This document shows positions 52,343 to 64,000 of a DNA stretch of 64,000 nucleotides, piece by piece; position 1 is the first letter of the stretch; each line of letters begins with the position of its first letter. Below the pieces are notes generated by a model that was not told where the DNA came from, did no database searches, and saw nothing but the letters and a program-made list of their open reading frames with translations. The stretch spans positions 4,631,368 through 4,695,367 of the forward strand of contig CM042547.1 in assembly GCA_023630585.1 (NCBI GenBank). The letters run 5' to 3'. The stretch is from Cranoglanis bouderius. Taxonomy: Eukaryota; Chordata; Actinopteri; Siluriformes; Cranoglanididae. Position numbers and translations under genes: made by a program.

Positions 52343-52710
52343 TGTGAAGCAGACTGTGAATGGCTGGAATACACAACCCTTTGCTTCTTCTTTGCCTTGG
52401 GTATGCTTGGATGCTCAGCTAATTTCTATTTCTACAGCTCTTTTGCTCACTCTCGTGTTCGTTGATCTCTGTGATCCACCGTTCTGCTTGTTCTCTTTCA
52501 GGCAAAATAAGAGATGGATAAGTGACTGACTTGTTGCCAGTGACCTTATGCGCAGCTCAGTCTTTAACTTTGTGTCTGGTTCTCTCCTGCTCCTGTGTTT
52601 CCGCAGTGTCAAAAGTTTATTGGTGATTGATGATGTTTATGATCCTGGTTCAGTTTGTGTTCTGTGCTCAGGAGGCAATTTCTCTGAGGCTGGGGACCCC
52701 AGCAGGGGTT

Positions 52711-52717
52711 ATTTATA
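52711..52717 (-). promoter_or_regulatory. myoc: Possible myoc TATA box
   Basis: TATAAAT on the minus strand, about 370 bases upstream of the start codon. Mammalian MYOC has a TATA-type promoter. The implied 5' UTR (about 340 bases) would be long, so this is tentative. Confidence 0.35.
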
Positions 52718-53999
52718 CAGTCTAAAAGGGGGAGAGAAGGTGGGGACGTGGGAGGGAACGGGAGAGGGAGGGATTTCCTCAAACAGCAAGAATTTATTAC
52801 TTTTTCCCTTCTCTTCTCAGGGATTGTCTTAGATGTGTGTGTGTGTGTGTGTATTATGATGGATTTTTCTTTTGTTTGTTGTTGTTTTGTTTTTTTTGTT
52901 CAAGTGGTTTTGTTTGTTTTGGTGTGAATGGGTGAAAATGTAAGGGAGGACAAAATGATTTGTCCATGCACAGGATACTTTGTCTACATGTATAAATATC
53001 ATTGTGATTTCGGTTGCCCAGTTCTAGAGAGTTGAGATTCAACCTTAATCTAACATCTGTTACAAAGTTTAAGAGCACTTCAGTATTACAGCCAGGTGTG
53101 TGTTGTCGTTGTGTTCGACCTACACACTTCAAGAGCAGGTAATTAGAGAATATGAACCTCATGCAAAACATAATGGTTTCTGTTGTGGTAATGATCGCTG
53201 ATGTTGGAGGTATTATATAAAACATGTCCACAGTTCACAATGTCTGTGTAAAAGTGTTTCATTGCAAGTCAATTGAGGTGAGTGTGTATGTGCAGTTTTC
53301 TAATTCTGGTTCTGTGTGGTTTTTGTGGCCCTATCAGCTTGCTGCCGATGCTCCACCATGGAGGGGAGGGGAGGGGAGGAGAGGGGGGTGGAGAGTTGCA
53401 CTAGGTCATTTTAGACACCCTGTTATGAGAGGGGGGAGGATAGATAGGGTTACCCCTGTACCCTTAACTGAAAATTGATGGGCAAAATGTGCTACAGGCA
53501 CAGAGACTGGGCAAAGAATGTGTGCTCTTGTGTCACCATCCACTATTTAATGGTGACATGCTAAGTACCAAGTCTTTTTAGCAAGTTAGTGGATATTTGT
53601 GTCTTCTCGAGATGTTTCTAACTCTAATGATTAAACCTGCTATCTCTTTCTCTTCCACTGTTACCCACAGTGTGTACATATTTTCTATTAATTATATATT
53701 TAATACAAATGAGTAACTTTTCTTCCATTTAAAAAAAATATATATAACTTCTACCAGTAATCTACAAGCTTTTCTCTCCTCTGATTGTGAGTCCCTACTA
53801 CACAAATCAAACACTTTTGCCTATGACCCCTGACCCCTAACCTTACCTCTGCTTACATTTATTATTCCACTTAAATTCCTTAGATTCCACTAACACTCAA
53901 AGTCAGACCTGAAGATACCCCTACAAAACTGGCTGCATTTCCCAAGAAGGATTGGAGTTGGAAGATATGAGAAAGAAAAAGTGACACCCTTCTTGACTT
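52718..53999. other. Intergenic (myoc upstream)
   Basis: Contains a short (TG)n at 52840-52853 and a G-rich (GGGGA)n-like run at 53359-53390. I see no gene. Confidence 0.5.
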
Positions 54000-54342
54000 T
54001 GCCAAAACTTGCCAAAAGTTTCTGACCATCACACCCATGTGTGCTTGTTGAACATCCAATTCCAGATTTAGTCTCCCTTTGCTCTTCTGGGAAGGCTTTC
54101 CACTACAGTTTGGAGCTTGGCTGTGGGGATTTGTGTTCATTCAGCTGCAAGAGCATTAGTGAGATCAGGTACTGATGTTGGGTGAGGAGGCCTGGAGTGC
54201 AGTCGACATTCCAGTTCATCCCAAAGGTGATGTTGAGGTCAGGGCTCTGTGCAGGACACTCCAGTTCTTCCCAACCAACCATGACCAAACCATGTCTAAA
54301 TGGTGACTGTCAGGTGTCCACATACTTTTGGCCGTATAGTGT
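54000..54342 (-). mobile_element. Tc1-like relic, 'TATGGCCAAAAGT' end family, copy 4
   Basis: Shares 'atcacacccatgtgtgct', 'ttccagttcatcccaaagg' and the end 'gtccacatacttttggccgt' with the copies at 1195, 4823 and 11829. The right end reaches 'atagtgta'. The left end is partly lost. Confidence 0.62.
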
Positions 54343-54479
54343 ATAGTGAGAAAGAGGGTCAATTCATTCACTCGAAGATGAACCATTTAGAAATCATATC
54401 TCTCTTTCATAAAATGGTTCCTTGGATGGTTAATGGTCTTAGTTTAGCTAAAGGGGATCTAATTTCCCTGTCTAATAGG
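54343..54479. other. Intergenic
   Basis: No feature. Confidence 0.4.
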
Positions 54480-55080
54480 GAAACCCTCATGGCATGGTCG
54501 AGTATTTCAGAAACTGCTGATCTCCTGGGAAAAAACATTGAGTGAATTCTGTGGGAGGAAATGCCTTGTTGATAAGAAAGATCAGAGGAAAATGGCCAGA
54601 TTGGTTCGAGCTGCCTGGAAGGCTTTACACGGCTTTATAACCATGGTGAGCAGAAAAGCATCTCAGCATGCATAAAACATTTAACCTTGAGGTGGATGGG
54701 CTACAACAGCAGAAGACCACATTGGGGTCAATTTCTGTCAGCCAAGAACAAGAATATGAGGCTTTCATGGGCACAGACTCACCCAAACTAAACAGTTGAA
54801 GATTCATCATGTAAATCATCTGGTCTTTTTCCAGTCTTCAACTGTTCAGTGAGTCTGTCCCCATGATTCCTGTTAGCTCAAACCATGCACCAACAACCAT
54901 GCCACAGTTAAAGTCGCAGAGATCCAACTTTTTCTTCATTCTGATGTTTGATGTGAACATTAACTGAAGCTCTTGACCTGCACCTGCATGATTTCATGCG
55001 TTTTGCTGCTGCCACATGATTGACTGATTGGATAACCGCATAAATGAGCAGGTGTATGTGTTCCTATTAAATTGGACTGA
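54480..55080. mobile_element. Relic of another Tc1-like family (rearranged)
   Basis: Transposase-derived DNA on the plus strand (54497-54800) includes 'agtatttcagaaactgctga', 'ggaaatgccttgttgataag' and 'atgggctacaacagcagaag'. At 54840-55080 a second block in the opposite orientation includes 'aaccatgccacagttaaagt' and 'gctgctgccacatgattgac'. It ends 'gcaggtgtatgtgttcctat', which resembles a terminal repeat. The two blocks belong to one widespread fish Tc1-like family whose arrangement has been scrambled. Confidence 0.55.
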
Positions 55081-57929
55081 GTTTATATAATACACTTTCG
55101 CACACATGCAGCAGGTGAAATGAATCCCTTTCCCAGAAATCATTGTGTTCTTCCAGAGATGACAGAATGTGTGTGTTTCTGTGGAAACACTTACTAACAG
55201 CCAAATGAGCTGAAGTTTTGTTAGCTTTTGGGATGTTGAGTAACACTGATGTTTAATAACTACAACCTGAACTCTTCTCTGTCAGGGAGTCGTGTGTTCC
55301 TGTTGTTTTACCACCACAAATCACAGACTAAAAACATACCGTAACACCAGCTTCTGTCCGTGTGTTTCCTGTGATTTATGCTCGTCAGGGTTCACAACCT
55401 GCTTTGGAAGAGTTTAACACACTCACTCATGCCTAGAGAGCAATAAGAAGCAAAACTTTGACTTACGTAACTACCCAGAAACAAAGACCCTTTATTGGTT
55501 GTGTGACTCAACACTGTCAGGGAAATTTACTGACTGCAATAGATGCTGCTGTATCCATGTTGGCTAATGAGCCAGAAACAGCACTACACCACTGATCCAG
55601 AGAGGTCTGAGGATGAGGAACCGCACGTTCTCCATTAATAAGAATGTAATACTGTAGATGCCAGACATCATCACTGCATCATCAGGCTGTTTATTTAGTA
55701 AATAAATATTTTTCCCTTGATATTCAAGCACTGTTAAACATATTTCATAATTTCTCTCATTCCCATCCCAAAGTGGCAGCTAAATATGCATGCACATTCT
55801 CAAGCTGTTGTCCATGATAGATTATGTTCCAGAGTAAGAACATCATGTACTGGCCTTCATATAAGTGAGTTCACATATTAAATAACTTTTAATATGGGTT
55901 GTTGTTTTTTTTTTGTTTTGTTTTTTTTACTTTAACATTGATTGGATTTTTTTCATTTTCAAACAGTGCTTTCAATCCTCCTTTATTTTTCCACTAACTA
56001 CTTTATCCTGCTCAGGGTCATGGTGGACATCACCCTTAGTTTACTTTTTAAAATTTCCTAATAAATATCGGTGACGGTTTATATTTAGATTACTCAACAT
56101 TAAGAAATACGAACTTCAGCATGAATAAACCATAAATATTGTTAAGACCTTGGAGTTTTAACTAAAAACACTGCCATTACCTAGGGTTAGGGTTAGTTAG
56201 TTAATCCATCCCCAACTAAGAATTGTACATAAATTAGCATAAATTTAGTCACATGCTGTAATTTAACATTAAATCAGAATTAACTGAACTCCAGTCTCTA
56301 GGTGTAAATATTGGAACCTCAGCCTCACTTATACATTTCCCCAAAGAACGTAATAAACAGGGCATCAGTATTTATCATGGAAAAAAATAGACATTTGATA
56401 ATACAGATGTCCATTATTTGGCGTGTTTAATGTTACTTAAAAAAATAATAATACATGCCTTATTTTATTAACACGATACAAAGCCCAGGAAAGAAAGAAA
56501 AATCATGAAAATGGAAAATTCTCTTATGCGCACATGAAAGTCATTTTCATACTTTTTTTTTTTCCTGAAAGAAATCAAGAAAGTAAATGACGCACATCAA
56601 CAATTACCTAAAAACATTACACCATGTCCTTTTCTTTCAGAAAAAAAAAATAAAAAATCTTGTAAAAACAGAAAAATATTTTGTGCGCAAGAGATAATCG
56701 TTTGTTTTCACAAGATTTTTTATTTTTTTCCCCCACAAGGGTCTCTTCAGGGGCTCCGTAACATTATTCTATGGTGTATTAATACAGAAGCTCATGGTTT
56801 GTTGTTGTTAGAGAAATATGTAATGTAACTATATTTTATTTTTTTTTTTGTGAAGTGATACATATTTAATATATTATACATTTCATATTTTAAATATGAA
56901 ATATGCTGTACTATAAGACTTTATCATCATCATCATCATCATCCTGAAACACCAGTAACCTAATTTTCAACTAAGGATGTAAAGAGTGCATGCCTGGAGA
57001 TTTGTGGAGACTTACATAAGATTCAAACCAGAAGCACAGCAGTAGGGCTCATGCCTGCACTTCATAGCTCGGAGTTTTCGGCACGTCTTGATACACCACG
57101 TCGATACAAACTTCACGTGAGTAAAACGGAGATGAGATGAAGCGAGATGGAAAAATAAAGTGGGATATAAAGAGACTGAATACTGTTCCATCTATTCCAT
57201 CTCCCTATAAATAGGCTGGCTATAGCTGCAGTATTTAATGTGTCTCTGTGTTCGTTGCCATGGCTTGGTGCTGCTGCCTACTGCGGACCTGCAGAAACTA
57301 ACTAAACCCTGGCAATGAGAACAGAGGGAATCGGATATAAATTGGAAGATGGAAGAAAACAAAAGTAAAAAAAAAAAAAAGAAGAAAAAAAAAAAAAAAA
57401 AAGAGGTAAAAGCAGGAAATAAAAACTGGAATGACAAGAACAGTTTTTAAATTGAAGCAGTTTTAGTAGTGACAAGGGAGCAGTGGAATCTAGTAAAAGC
57501 CTGAATAATGCAATTTACAGTACAAAGTAGAGGGACATCAATTTGAGTAGTAATAGTTTTAGTTTAGGGTGGCAGACATCCAGACGTCTCCGTCTCGCTC
57601 TTCTGCTTCTGTAATGCATCCAGCCAGACTCGCTTTAAAACCAATTTATTTCGAAACGCAAAAGTAGTTCACAGTCTATTAACGCAATCCCCTTGTTTAA
57701 GGAACGGATATTTACATATAAATTAAATACAAAAGAATAGTACATCATTAAAGCGATACAAGTCGATACAAATTTACAGATGTCTTCATGTTACCTCCTG
57801 TTAACAATGAAACCATCAAGAGCAACTCACCTATAGGCTATACGACTCTGATTACTCATCTAACCAACTTTCAGCGGTACTAAAAGCAAACACTCGTGCA
57901 GAATTAACTGCAGTTAATTCTGGTCCCAC
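55081..57929. other. Intergenic between myoc and vamp4
   Basis: AT-rich sequence with a short (ATC)n near 56921-56942 and interrupted A runs at 57366-57402. I find no coding exon or recognisable element. Confidence 0.45.
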
Positions 57930-58896
57930 TTTATTGGATATATTCAGTGCGAGGCAGTCAAGTCTTTTTTTTTGCCAGCTTTACATTTATGAGTATGTAA
58001 TTTTTTTTAAAATGTACATTGTTTTAAAATTAAGCTACAGACCAGAATTTCCACTCGTTTCATCACCTCATCGCTGTAAGAGGAATTAGATGAGTATTCA
58101 GGTTCGCATGGCCTTACACCTTAATGAAGCTCATAAAAGCAGTGAGCCCGTAAAAGTCGAACTTGCCAAATTATTATAAACATCATGATCATTTACTTAA
58201 ACCTCTATAAGAAGTGCTCAGTGAAAACCAAAACACTAAAACTCACCACAATTAGCCGTGATCATTTCACTTTTTTTTTTAAAACACCTGCCAAGTAACT
58301 GAAAAGTATTTCCTTTTAGAGAAAATGATTATAGAAGCTGATGTTTAAAAGAATCTCTTTTTCTCTTGGATTAACTCTAATAACTTGTTTAAAACTTTAA
58401 TGAGATCATATCAACAGTACAGAGTGAAAGCGTCCTCTCCTGCATGGTGACCTAATTCCACTAATGTGGAGGGTGGGGGGGATGATAAACGTGTGCGCGT
58501 GTGTGCTGGTAAGCATGGGAGGAATGGTTGAGGTCTTTGTTTTGTCAGACGACAGTATAATAATAAAGTCGGATATAAACCTTAAGAGTAAGACTGATTC
58601 TAGATTTAGAAACACTACTATGTATATACATTTACTGCATGAGGAGGATACAGTAGGGTGTGGATGTAGGGTGGATGTAGGGTGGACCACTTTGCAAAGG
58701 CGTCTTGACTTAATCAAAGCCCACACATACGCATACACGTTCTGCCCTGCCCCGGTGTTGTAGATAATCCTGCTGAAGCTTCAGTGAGACAGTTCAGTGG
58801 GTCTCGCAGCACCCCATTCTTGTGTGGAGGAATGGCAAAGGAAGAGGAAGAGGATGGAGGAAGAGCAGATGAAGCCTCCAACCTCCATACAGGAAA
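57930..58896 (-). other. vamp4: Probable vamp4 3' UTR
   Basis: Lies directly downstream of the vamp4 stop. A minus-strand AATAAA at 57935-57930 is a reasonable poly(A) signal about 1 kb after the stop; another is near 57650. No other feature. Confidence 0.45.
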
Positions 58897-58922
58897 CTAG
58901 TGATACCGCAGTATCACAGGGA
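58897..58922 (-). CDS. vamp4: vamp4 last coding exon
   Basis: Acceptor TGTCTAG|TC. The 26 coding bases complete an Ile codon split from the previous exon and then read PVILRYH before TAG at 58899-58897. This aligns with the luminal end of VAMP4 (human ends IVMKYRT). The exon is tiny but exactly in phase with the one at 59026-59077. Confidence 0.85.
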
Positions 58923-59025
58923 CTAGACAGAAAGAGAGAGAGATAGAGAATAAGATCATTTCATTGTTTTGTTAACTACATTCATCTAAGTGAATGAATA
59001 TTTATCTGTAAGACTGAATACATAC

Positions 59026-59077
59026 TAATTATAATAAGCAGCAATACGACTATCACTAATGCCACGATCATCTTCAT
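59026..59077 (-). CDS. vamp4: vamp4 penultimate coding exon (transmembrane segment)
   Basis: 52 bases. Acceptor CTCCTCAG|AT after a strong pyrimidine tract, donor ATTA|GTATGT. It reads MKMIVALVIVVLLLIII, the C-terminal membrane anchor, and matches human VAMP4 IKAIMALVAAILLLVIII position by position. VAMP4 is the R-SNARE of the trans-Golgi network and endosome recycling. Confidence 0.9.
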
Positions 59078-59191
59078 CTGAGGAGGCAAGGGGGGAAGAA
59101 AAAAACAAACAAAAAAACCATTAGTGCTGTTCAATTTAAAATGGAAAAAAAAGCAATACTAGATTTCTTTAGAAAACCAGTTAATATTAAT

Positions 59192-59549
59192 CAGTCCCTC
59201 CAGGATTTCACGATTTTGCGATCGCAGAAATTAACGCAAAATGAAGCAAACGCCGCAATATTTGGAGCTTTCAAAATTTTCAAAATCACTGCAGATTTTC
59301 TGCAGATTTGGGCCAAGACACGTCATGTGACGTCATCACAACGTGCATTCAGCCAAAACCCTCTTCGATTCACGTGCGTCGAACACGAGTACAACTAAAA
59401 GGTCTCATTTACCAACAAACATCTCTGCGAAAGATGATGAAAGTTGATTTACCCAACTCAAGCCTTTTGAAAAAAGCCCTAGCAAAATCAAGCATTTTTG
59501 GCCACAACAATCACAAAAAAACAACAACTGTGAAATCCTGTATGGACTG
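59192..59549. mobile_element. Non-autonomous hAT-like element in vamp4 intron
   Basis: The left end is CAGTCCCTCCAGGATTTCAC and the right end 'gaaatcctgtatggactg', an imperfect inverted repeat. The interior contains 'gattttgcgatcgcagaaat', a word of this family. No 8-bp duplication is obvious. It lies between two vamp4 exons. Confidence 0.6.
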
Positions 59550-59860
59550 ATGACGGTATTTATTTGAAGAAAAACAAAAAAAAAAAACCAAACAAGTGCC
59601 TGCTTTACCATATTATCAATTATCATTAAATATAAGGTATACAAGTCATCATTAAATACATTAAATCATTTATCATGTGCTTTTACTGTTCCACTTGAAA
59701 TTTTATTGGAACTATCATAAACTGCGTATTTACTTTTAAACAGAGTATTTTATCAAGTTCATTATTACTTCTGTGTGTATTTCTTTTTCTACCACAACAC
59801 ACCCATCCAGGGTTTTTTGGTTTTTTTGGCCAGGAAACTGGCAGGTACTAGAGGACACAC

Positions 59861-59940
59861 CTTTATGTCCCTCCACCACATCCTCCGGTGTAGCTGTTTG
59901 GCCCGGCTGCTGAACGCAGACGCATTGTCTGACAGACTCT
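59861..59940 (-). CDS. vamp4: vamp4 exon for the C-terminal half of the SNARE motif
   Basis: 80 bases. Acceptor ATTTCCAG|AG, donor AAG|GTGTGT. It reads ESLSDNASAFSSRAKQL then HRRMWWRDIK. Human VAMP4 has SESLSDNATAFSNRSKQL and RRQMWWRGCK, so the identity is clear. The motif leads straight into the membrane anchor of the next exon, phase 0. Human Gly-Cys before the last Lys is Asp-Ile here. Upstream exons are not in the window as far as I can see. Confidence 0.93.
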
Positions 59941-60767
59941 CTGGAAATCACATGACCAAGAAATGAACATTCAAGAACACTTTGGTCTACTGAATGACAC
60001 GACATGGTTATGCAACACACCTATTCAGTATTTATTTATAAAAAAAGGAAAAAGTTGAATCTGCCAAAAAAAAAAAAAAACCTGCGCATTGATGATGTCT
60101 TGCCCATCCCACTAGACCTGGATGAGCTGTAGAACATCAGGCAAACTTCAAAGGCTAGACTGATGTGGAAAGTATTGAGAAAGAGTGGACTCCCCCGCCC
60201 CCCCACCCCCACACACTTATGTAACAGCTTTACTGAGATCACTATTAATGGCCCAGTCTGTCTCCAGGGGATGCTTGTTGATGTTCAGTGGGCAGAGAAA
60301 GTTTGGCTTCGACTCTTCGTCTGGAATTCTCAACCATTCTCGTTAACAAGCATCAGAATAATGATAGTAAATTTAAAGACACGTTGTCGGGCCATGTTTC
60401 ACTCCACTCTCATGCTCAGTAATGGTCTGACATCGTCTCTTGAAACTCACGATCATTATTCCTTTTGACAGTCGCTCGTTAATGAGTGCAGAAAAAGAGA
60501 ATTCCAGAGACTGACACGAAGCCGAGCTGTCTTTCACTGGGACATGCCTGCTGATATTCGCTGTGCCTGCTGGAATGGCAAACAGGTACAGGTATAAACA
60601 ACAAGATCAAAACAAGCAGCAAACAGACAGCTTTTCCTTTACTGAAGGCCAACAATCTGAACAAGTCCACACAGCATTGTTGAGGCAAAGCAGCACTCTT
60701 GCTGAGCATGTGACTGCATGAAATGTGCAAAACTAAATATACATAAGTTAATAATATACACAATACA
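59941..60767 (-). other. vamp4: vamp4 intron sequence, nothing further recognised
   Basis: No further VAMP4-like exon, repeat ends or RNA gene found. Confidence 0.45.
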
Positions 60768-61480
60768 CACTCAGGTCCCTAAGTATTTGGACAGTGACCA
60801 TCTTTGTAACTTTGCCTCTGTACATCAACACAATGGATTTTAAATGAAGATCGAGATGTGATTGAAGTGTAGACTTTCTTTTTTTTTTTTTACCATTTTC
60901 ACAGGCTCAAAAGAAATTGGACAAACTAACAATCATAAATATTAGGATTATTTTTAATACTTGGATACAAATCCTTTGCAGTCAATGACTGCCTGAAATC
61001 TCTAAACCATAGACATCATCAAATACTACAAAGCTGACAGGATGGCGCAAAACGTACCGTGAAATCAACCCAAGAGCTTCTTAAAGCAAAAATATTAAAT
61101 GTTCTTAAATGTCCGATGACCTCAATCCAATTGAGCATGCTTTTCATATACTGGAGACAAAACTGAAGGCAGAAACACCCACAAACAAGCAGCAATTGAA
61201 GGCAGCTGCAGTAAAGGCCTGGCAAAGCACCTCAAGGGAGGAAACTCAGCATTTGGTGATGTCCATGCGTTCCAGATTTCAGGCAGTCATTGACTGCAAA
61301 GGATTTGCATCTAAGTATTAAAAACAATCCTACTATTTACGATTATGTTCGTTTGTCCAAATACTTTTGAGCCTGTGAAAATGGAGGGACTCTGCAAAAA
61401 ATGGCTGTAATTCCTTGCATAACCATTGTGGTGGTGTACAGAGGCAAAGTTACAAAAATTGTGTCACGGTCCAAATACTT
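60768..61480 (+). mobile_element. Tc1-like element, family 'CACTCAGGTCCCTAAGTATTTGG', deleted copy
   Basis: The left end follows 'caata' at 60761-60765 and reads 'tcaggtccctaagtatttgg'. The right end has 'gtcacggtccaaatactt', an inverted match, with an eroded terminus. The length of about 0.7 kb shows a large internal deletion. Confidence 0.72.
61109..61321 (+). pseudogene. Tc1-like transposase C-terminal fragment
   Basis: Reads DDLNPIEHAFHILETKLKAE and later MSMRSRFQAVIDCKGFASKY, the end of a Tc1 transposase including the Glu motif (NPIEH). Both catalytic Asp regions are deleted. Confidence 0.8.
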
Positions 61481-63915
61481 CAGAAAAAGGAAGCTGTTAA
61501 GGTTCCTGTTCATAGATGACTCCCCCGTCCGAGTATATGATATCAGAAACTACCCTTGTGGTTAGCATTTGGTTTGTGAATGCAAGTTGTTGTCGCAAAG
61601 AAAAACAGGAATTATATTAAACCGCTATTTTTGGCGAGTTGATGCCGGTTTCTTCCCTTTAAACAACAACATATATAAACCTATGCAAGTAAAAGCACCA
61701 CTTGGCAAATGTCAAAGTGTGCTAGTGAGTGAGTTATAAGCCATAATGTCCAAAAGGCCATTATTTTCTTTGCATCTAAACATCATAATATTGTAGTAAT
61801 GTTATTACTACAGTTTGGTAGTATTTGACTTGAATAATAGCTTTGCACAGTATAGTAATAGTGTAAAGGTGTAGGATACAGAGGAATACTACTGGTCAAT
61901 GAACATATGATCTGTAAAAAAAAAAAATGATTATGACTGATAACGTCATAATTTAAATGTAAATGAATGTCTGAACCACTTTGTAGAAGTAGCAATCTAA
62001 CCTTTTTTTCCCAAAGCATGAATTTTGATTTTGAGCTGTAGTTTTGCGTTATAGTTTGGATTAGCTGTGGCTTTACTAACGCTTACTTTACTTCTTGTCC
62101 AAACTACAGAAGTCTGAACTGAAAGGCTCATCATGACTTTTTGCATGTACACTGCTTTTTATTGTTTGATGAGAAAAGCATATGGTCTCTGCCAGGCTGT
62201 TGAGTAGCTTATACATCCCTCTGGTCTGATGTTACTCTACAGATTGCTGCTCTATGTTCCTTTGAGCCTCATGGAGAAATCTTGCAATATTTCACATCGA
62301 TATTTGTTCTTCTCAATGTGCTGCAATGATCATATGAGATATTAACCGGTCACAGGTACTTATGTATACCAGGACAATCCAGCTAGTCAACACACGTGCA
62401 TATTGTAAAAACACATAATACAGGACCACTGCAGCTTTTTTCCCCCTAAGCGCCTGGTGTTTACGAGCACTCCCAGCTCCCAGTTTGTATCACGGTTTTG
62501 ACTGCAATGTTTGCACGAGTCTGTGATGTCTGCTGTAAGAGAGCAAACAGCGCTTTTGATCACTTTATAATTATCGTTACCAATTAAATTATTTGTAAAG
62601 TGCTACATTTGATACTTCATTATAGGGCTATTTAATTTTTCGGCCAAAAATTGCCCTTTACTTCACTATTTCCAGCAAGTTTTTTCCCTAATCCTTAATA
62701 AACAGAGTTAACGGATACTCATCTAATGTTATCCAAGTGGAAGTTACACTGATAGATTTCGTTTCTCATTAATTAACTCAAAACAATCTCCATTTACCTT
62801 GACAAAGCGAGGTCACAAAATTGAGATGAGACCACTGGCCAAAATATTACTAATGTGAGATTAGGGGTAGGAGACGGGACACATAAGCAAGTGTCAATCA
62901 TTTTATATTCATGTCAGTTGGCTCATCGGGGGAAAAAAAGACGACACTTCTGGTGTATTTTTGAGCGATAACTCGTATCAGCGCACTCTGATCGTAAATT
63001 GCAGAGCTCCTGTGCAAAATGTGTAAAAGGTTTGCAGGTCAGCTCTCAGTTATTCACAACAAGATCTCCTGAGATAATCCTTTCCTAATGCTTTGGCTCT
63101 GGGTTCCACAGAGACAACAACTCCTTTGACTAGTATACCTCATAAACTTCTACTGAACTGCAAACAAAGGGCACTAAAGCAGGATATGTATTCAGTTTGC
63201 ACCAGGAGTGACACATGGCTGTCTCAAATAACCTAGATCAGTGTTTCCTAATCCACAAATGTTTGCCCTTTCCCAGATCCCAGTATAATTATATCGCTGT
63301 TCAGTGGTGTTTGGTCCAAGCATGCTGGTAGCTGGAATAGAGCCCCTGTGGACTATATTGAGAAACTCTTCCCTAGATACACATTTAAGAGTAGATGATT
63401 CAAATCACTTAAAATACTAACCCAAGCCACCTGTGTCTGAAAAATCTACAGAATGTTTCTTGAAATGGGGAAGAAATCATGTTAAAAAAAAGTCATGGTG
63501 TGTTTTTTTTGATGCCCAAAAACCTCCCCTGTTCACACTGCTACAGTCCTAAACAGGATCCAGACGATACAAGACACTGATTTGTGAAATAAGAAATTAA
63601 AATATGAACCACCATCATTAGCCTGGTAGTGCCTCAGGATGTTTAAAACATAGTTAAGATAATCCAAGGGTGGACAAATCATATACATAAATACTATGTT
63701 TTGGTAGACCAGACACCTAACATATGTTAGCTAACATAATGTAATAAAAATGATGGTGAGCTAATTAGGTAGTTAAGTGAATTAATTCAGACACGAACAA
63801 AAACACAGTGCTGCTCGGGTGTAGAAAAATGTCCCTCTGGTGTCATCTGGGAACTTTGCCTAACATCATGTACAGTCTTTCCTATATGTATTGGAAACTA
63901 AAATATTAAAATGTT
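61481..63915. other. Probable vamp4 intron, nothing recognised
   Basis: I searched the minus strand for the remaining SNARE exons (the HVQNQVDEV/LDELQDKSE region) without success. Weak inverted similarity around 63236-63380 suggests an old MITE. Confidence 0.4.
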
Positions 63916-63921
63916 TCTCTC

Positions 63922-64000
<79 letters not shown>
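63916..64000. repeat. (CT)n(TA)n compound microsatellite reaching the window end
   Basis: A CT run is followed by more than 60 bases of TA repeats that continue past the right edge. It may mark an assembly break or just the window boundary. Confidence 0.9.

Noticed and set aside
57192..57437. Minus-strand frame with a poly-Phe run
   Set aside because: It comes from an A homopolymer region and has no splice or homology support.
60110..60130. Plus-strand 'ctggatgagctg' spelling LDEL, like the VAMP4 LDELQ motif
   Set aside because: It is on the wrong strand, is followed at once by a stop and has no flanking SNARE sequence.
63236..63380. Weak inverted similarity ('cagtgtttcctaatcc' versus 'gagaaactcttccc')
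   Set aside because: Too diverged to define ends or a target duplication.
1..64000. CRISPR arrays, bacterial operons, tRNA/rRNA genes, or a new multi-gene system
   Set aside because: The window is vertebrate nuclear DNA. I found no regularly spaced repeats with spacers, no cloverleaf tRNA outside SINE heads, and no gene cluster beyond prrc2c, myoc, vamp4 and transposons.

Overview
This window is vertebrate, and almost certainly teleost fish, nuclear DNA. The support is intron-rich genes with GT-AG introns, a CpG-rich promoter, several Tc1/mariner families of types common in fish, hAT foldback elements, tRNA-derived SINEs and an RTE-clade LINE. The very high Tc1 load fits a catfish or related ostariophysan, but I cannot fix the species.

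Three protein-coding genes are recognised. (1) prrc2c, plus strand: a CpG-rich promoter and untranslated exon 1 near 10.0-10.4 kb, then 33 coding exons from 16193 to 40786. All exon phases join without a break into a 2,746-residue protein that matches vertebrate PRRC2C from end to end. (2) myoc (myocilin), minus strand: three coding exons (52342-51880, 45099-45001, 44494-43707), 449 residues, with a signal peptide, a coiled coil and an olfactomedin domain. (3) vamp4, minus strand: only its last three coding exons (59940-59861, 59077-59026, 58922-58897) are visible; the 5' part lies beyond the right edge. The order and orientation prrc2c(+), myoc(-), vamp4(-) matches human 1q24 (PRRC2C, MYOC, VAMP4).

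Layout: 1-9.9 kb is repeat-dominated (SINE, two copies of one Tc1 family, one of them split by a full-length 3.1 kb RTE LINE, and an older Tc1-like relic underneath). 10-40.8 kb is prrc2c, with Tc1 elements in introns 3, 8 and 22 and hAT elements in intron 1. 40.8-43.7 kb is the tail-to-tail prrc2c/myoc 3' region, with opposed poly(A) signals within about 55 bases and a foldback MITE. 43.7-52.7 kb is myoc, whose large first intron holds another Tc1, a SINE and hAT/Tc1 relics. 52.7-58.9 kb is intergenic plus the vamp4 3' UTR. 58.9-64 kb is the vamp4 3' end with hAT and Tc1 relics, ending in a (TA)n tract.

I found no CRISPR, operon or other new multi-gene system. The most interesting points are a single upstream ORF overlapping the prrc2c start codon (PRRC2 proteins are reported to promote leaky scanning past such starts, so self-regulation is possible), the overlapping prrc2c/myoc 3' ends with a hairpin-forming MITE, a VAMP4 juxtamembrane change, and well-resolved nesting and decay of transposons.
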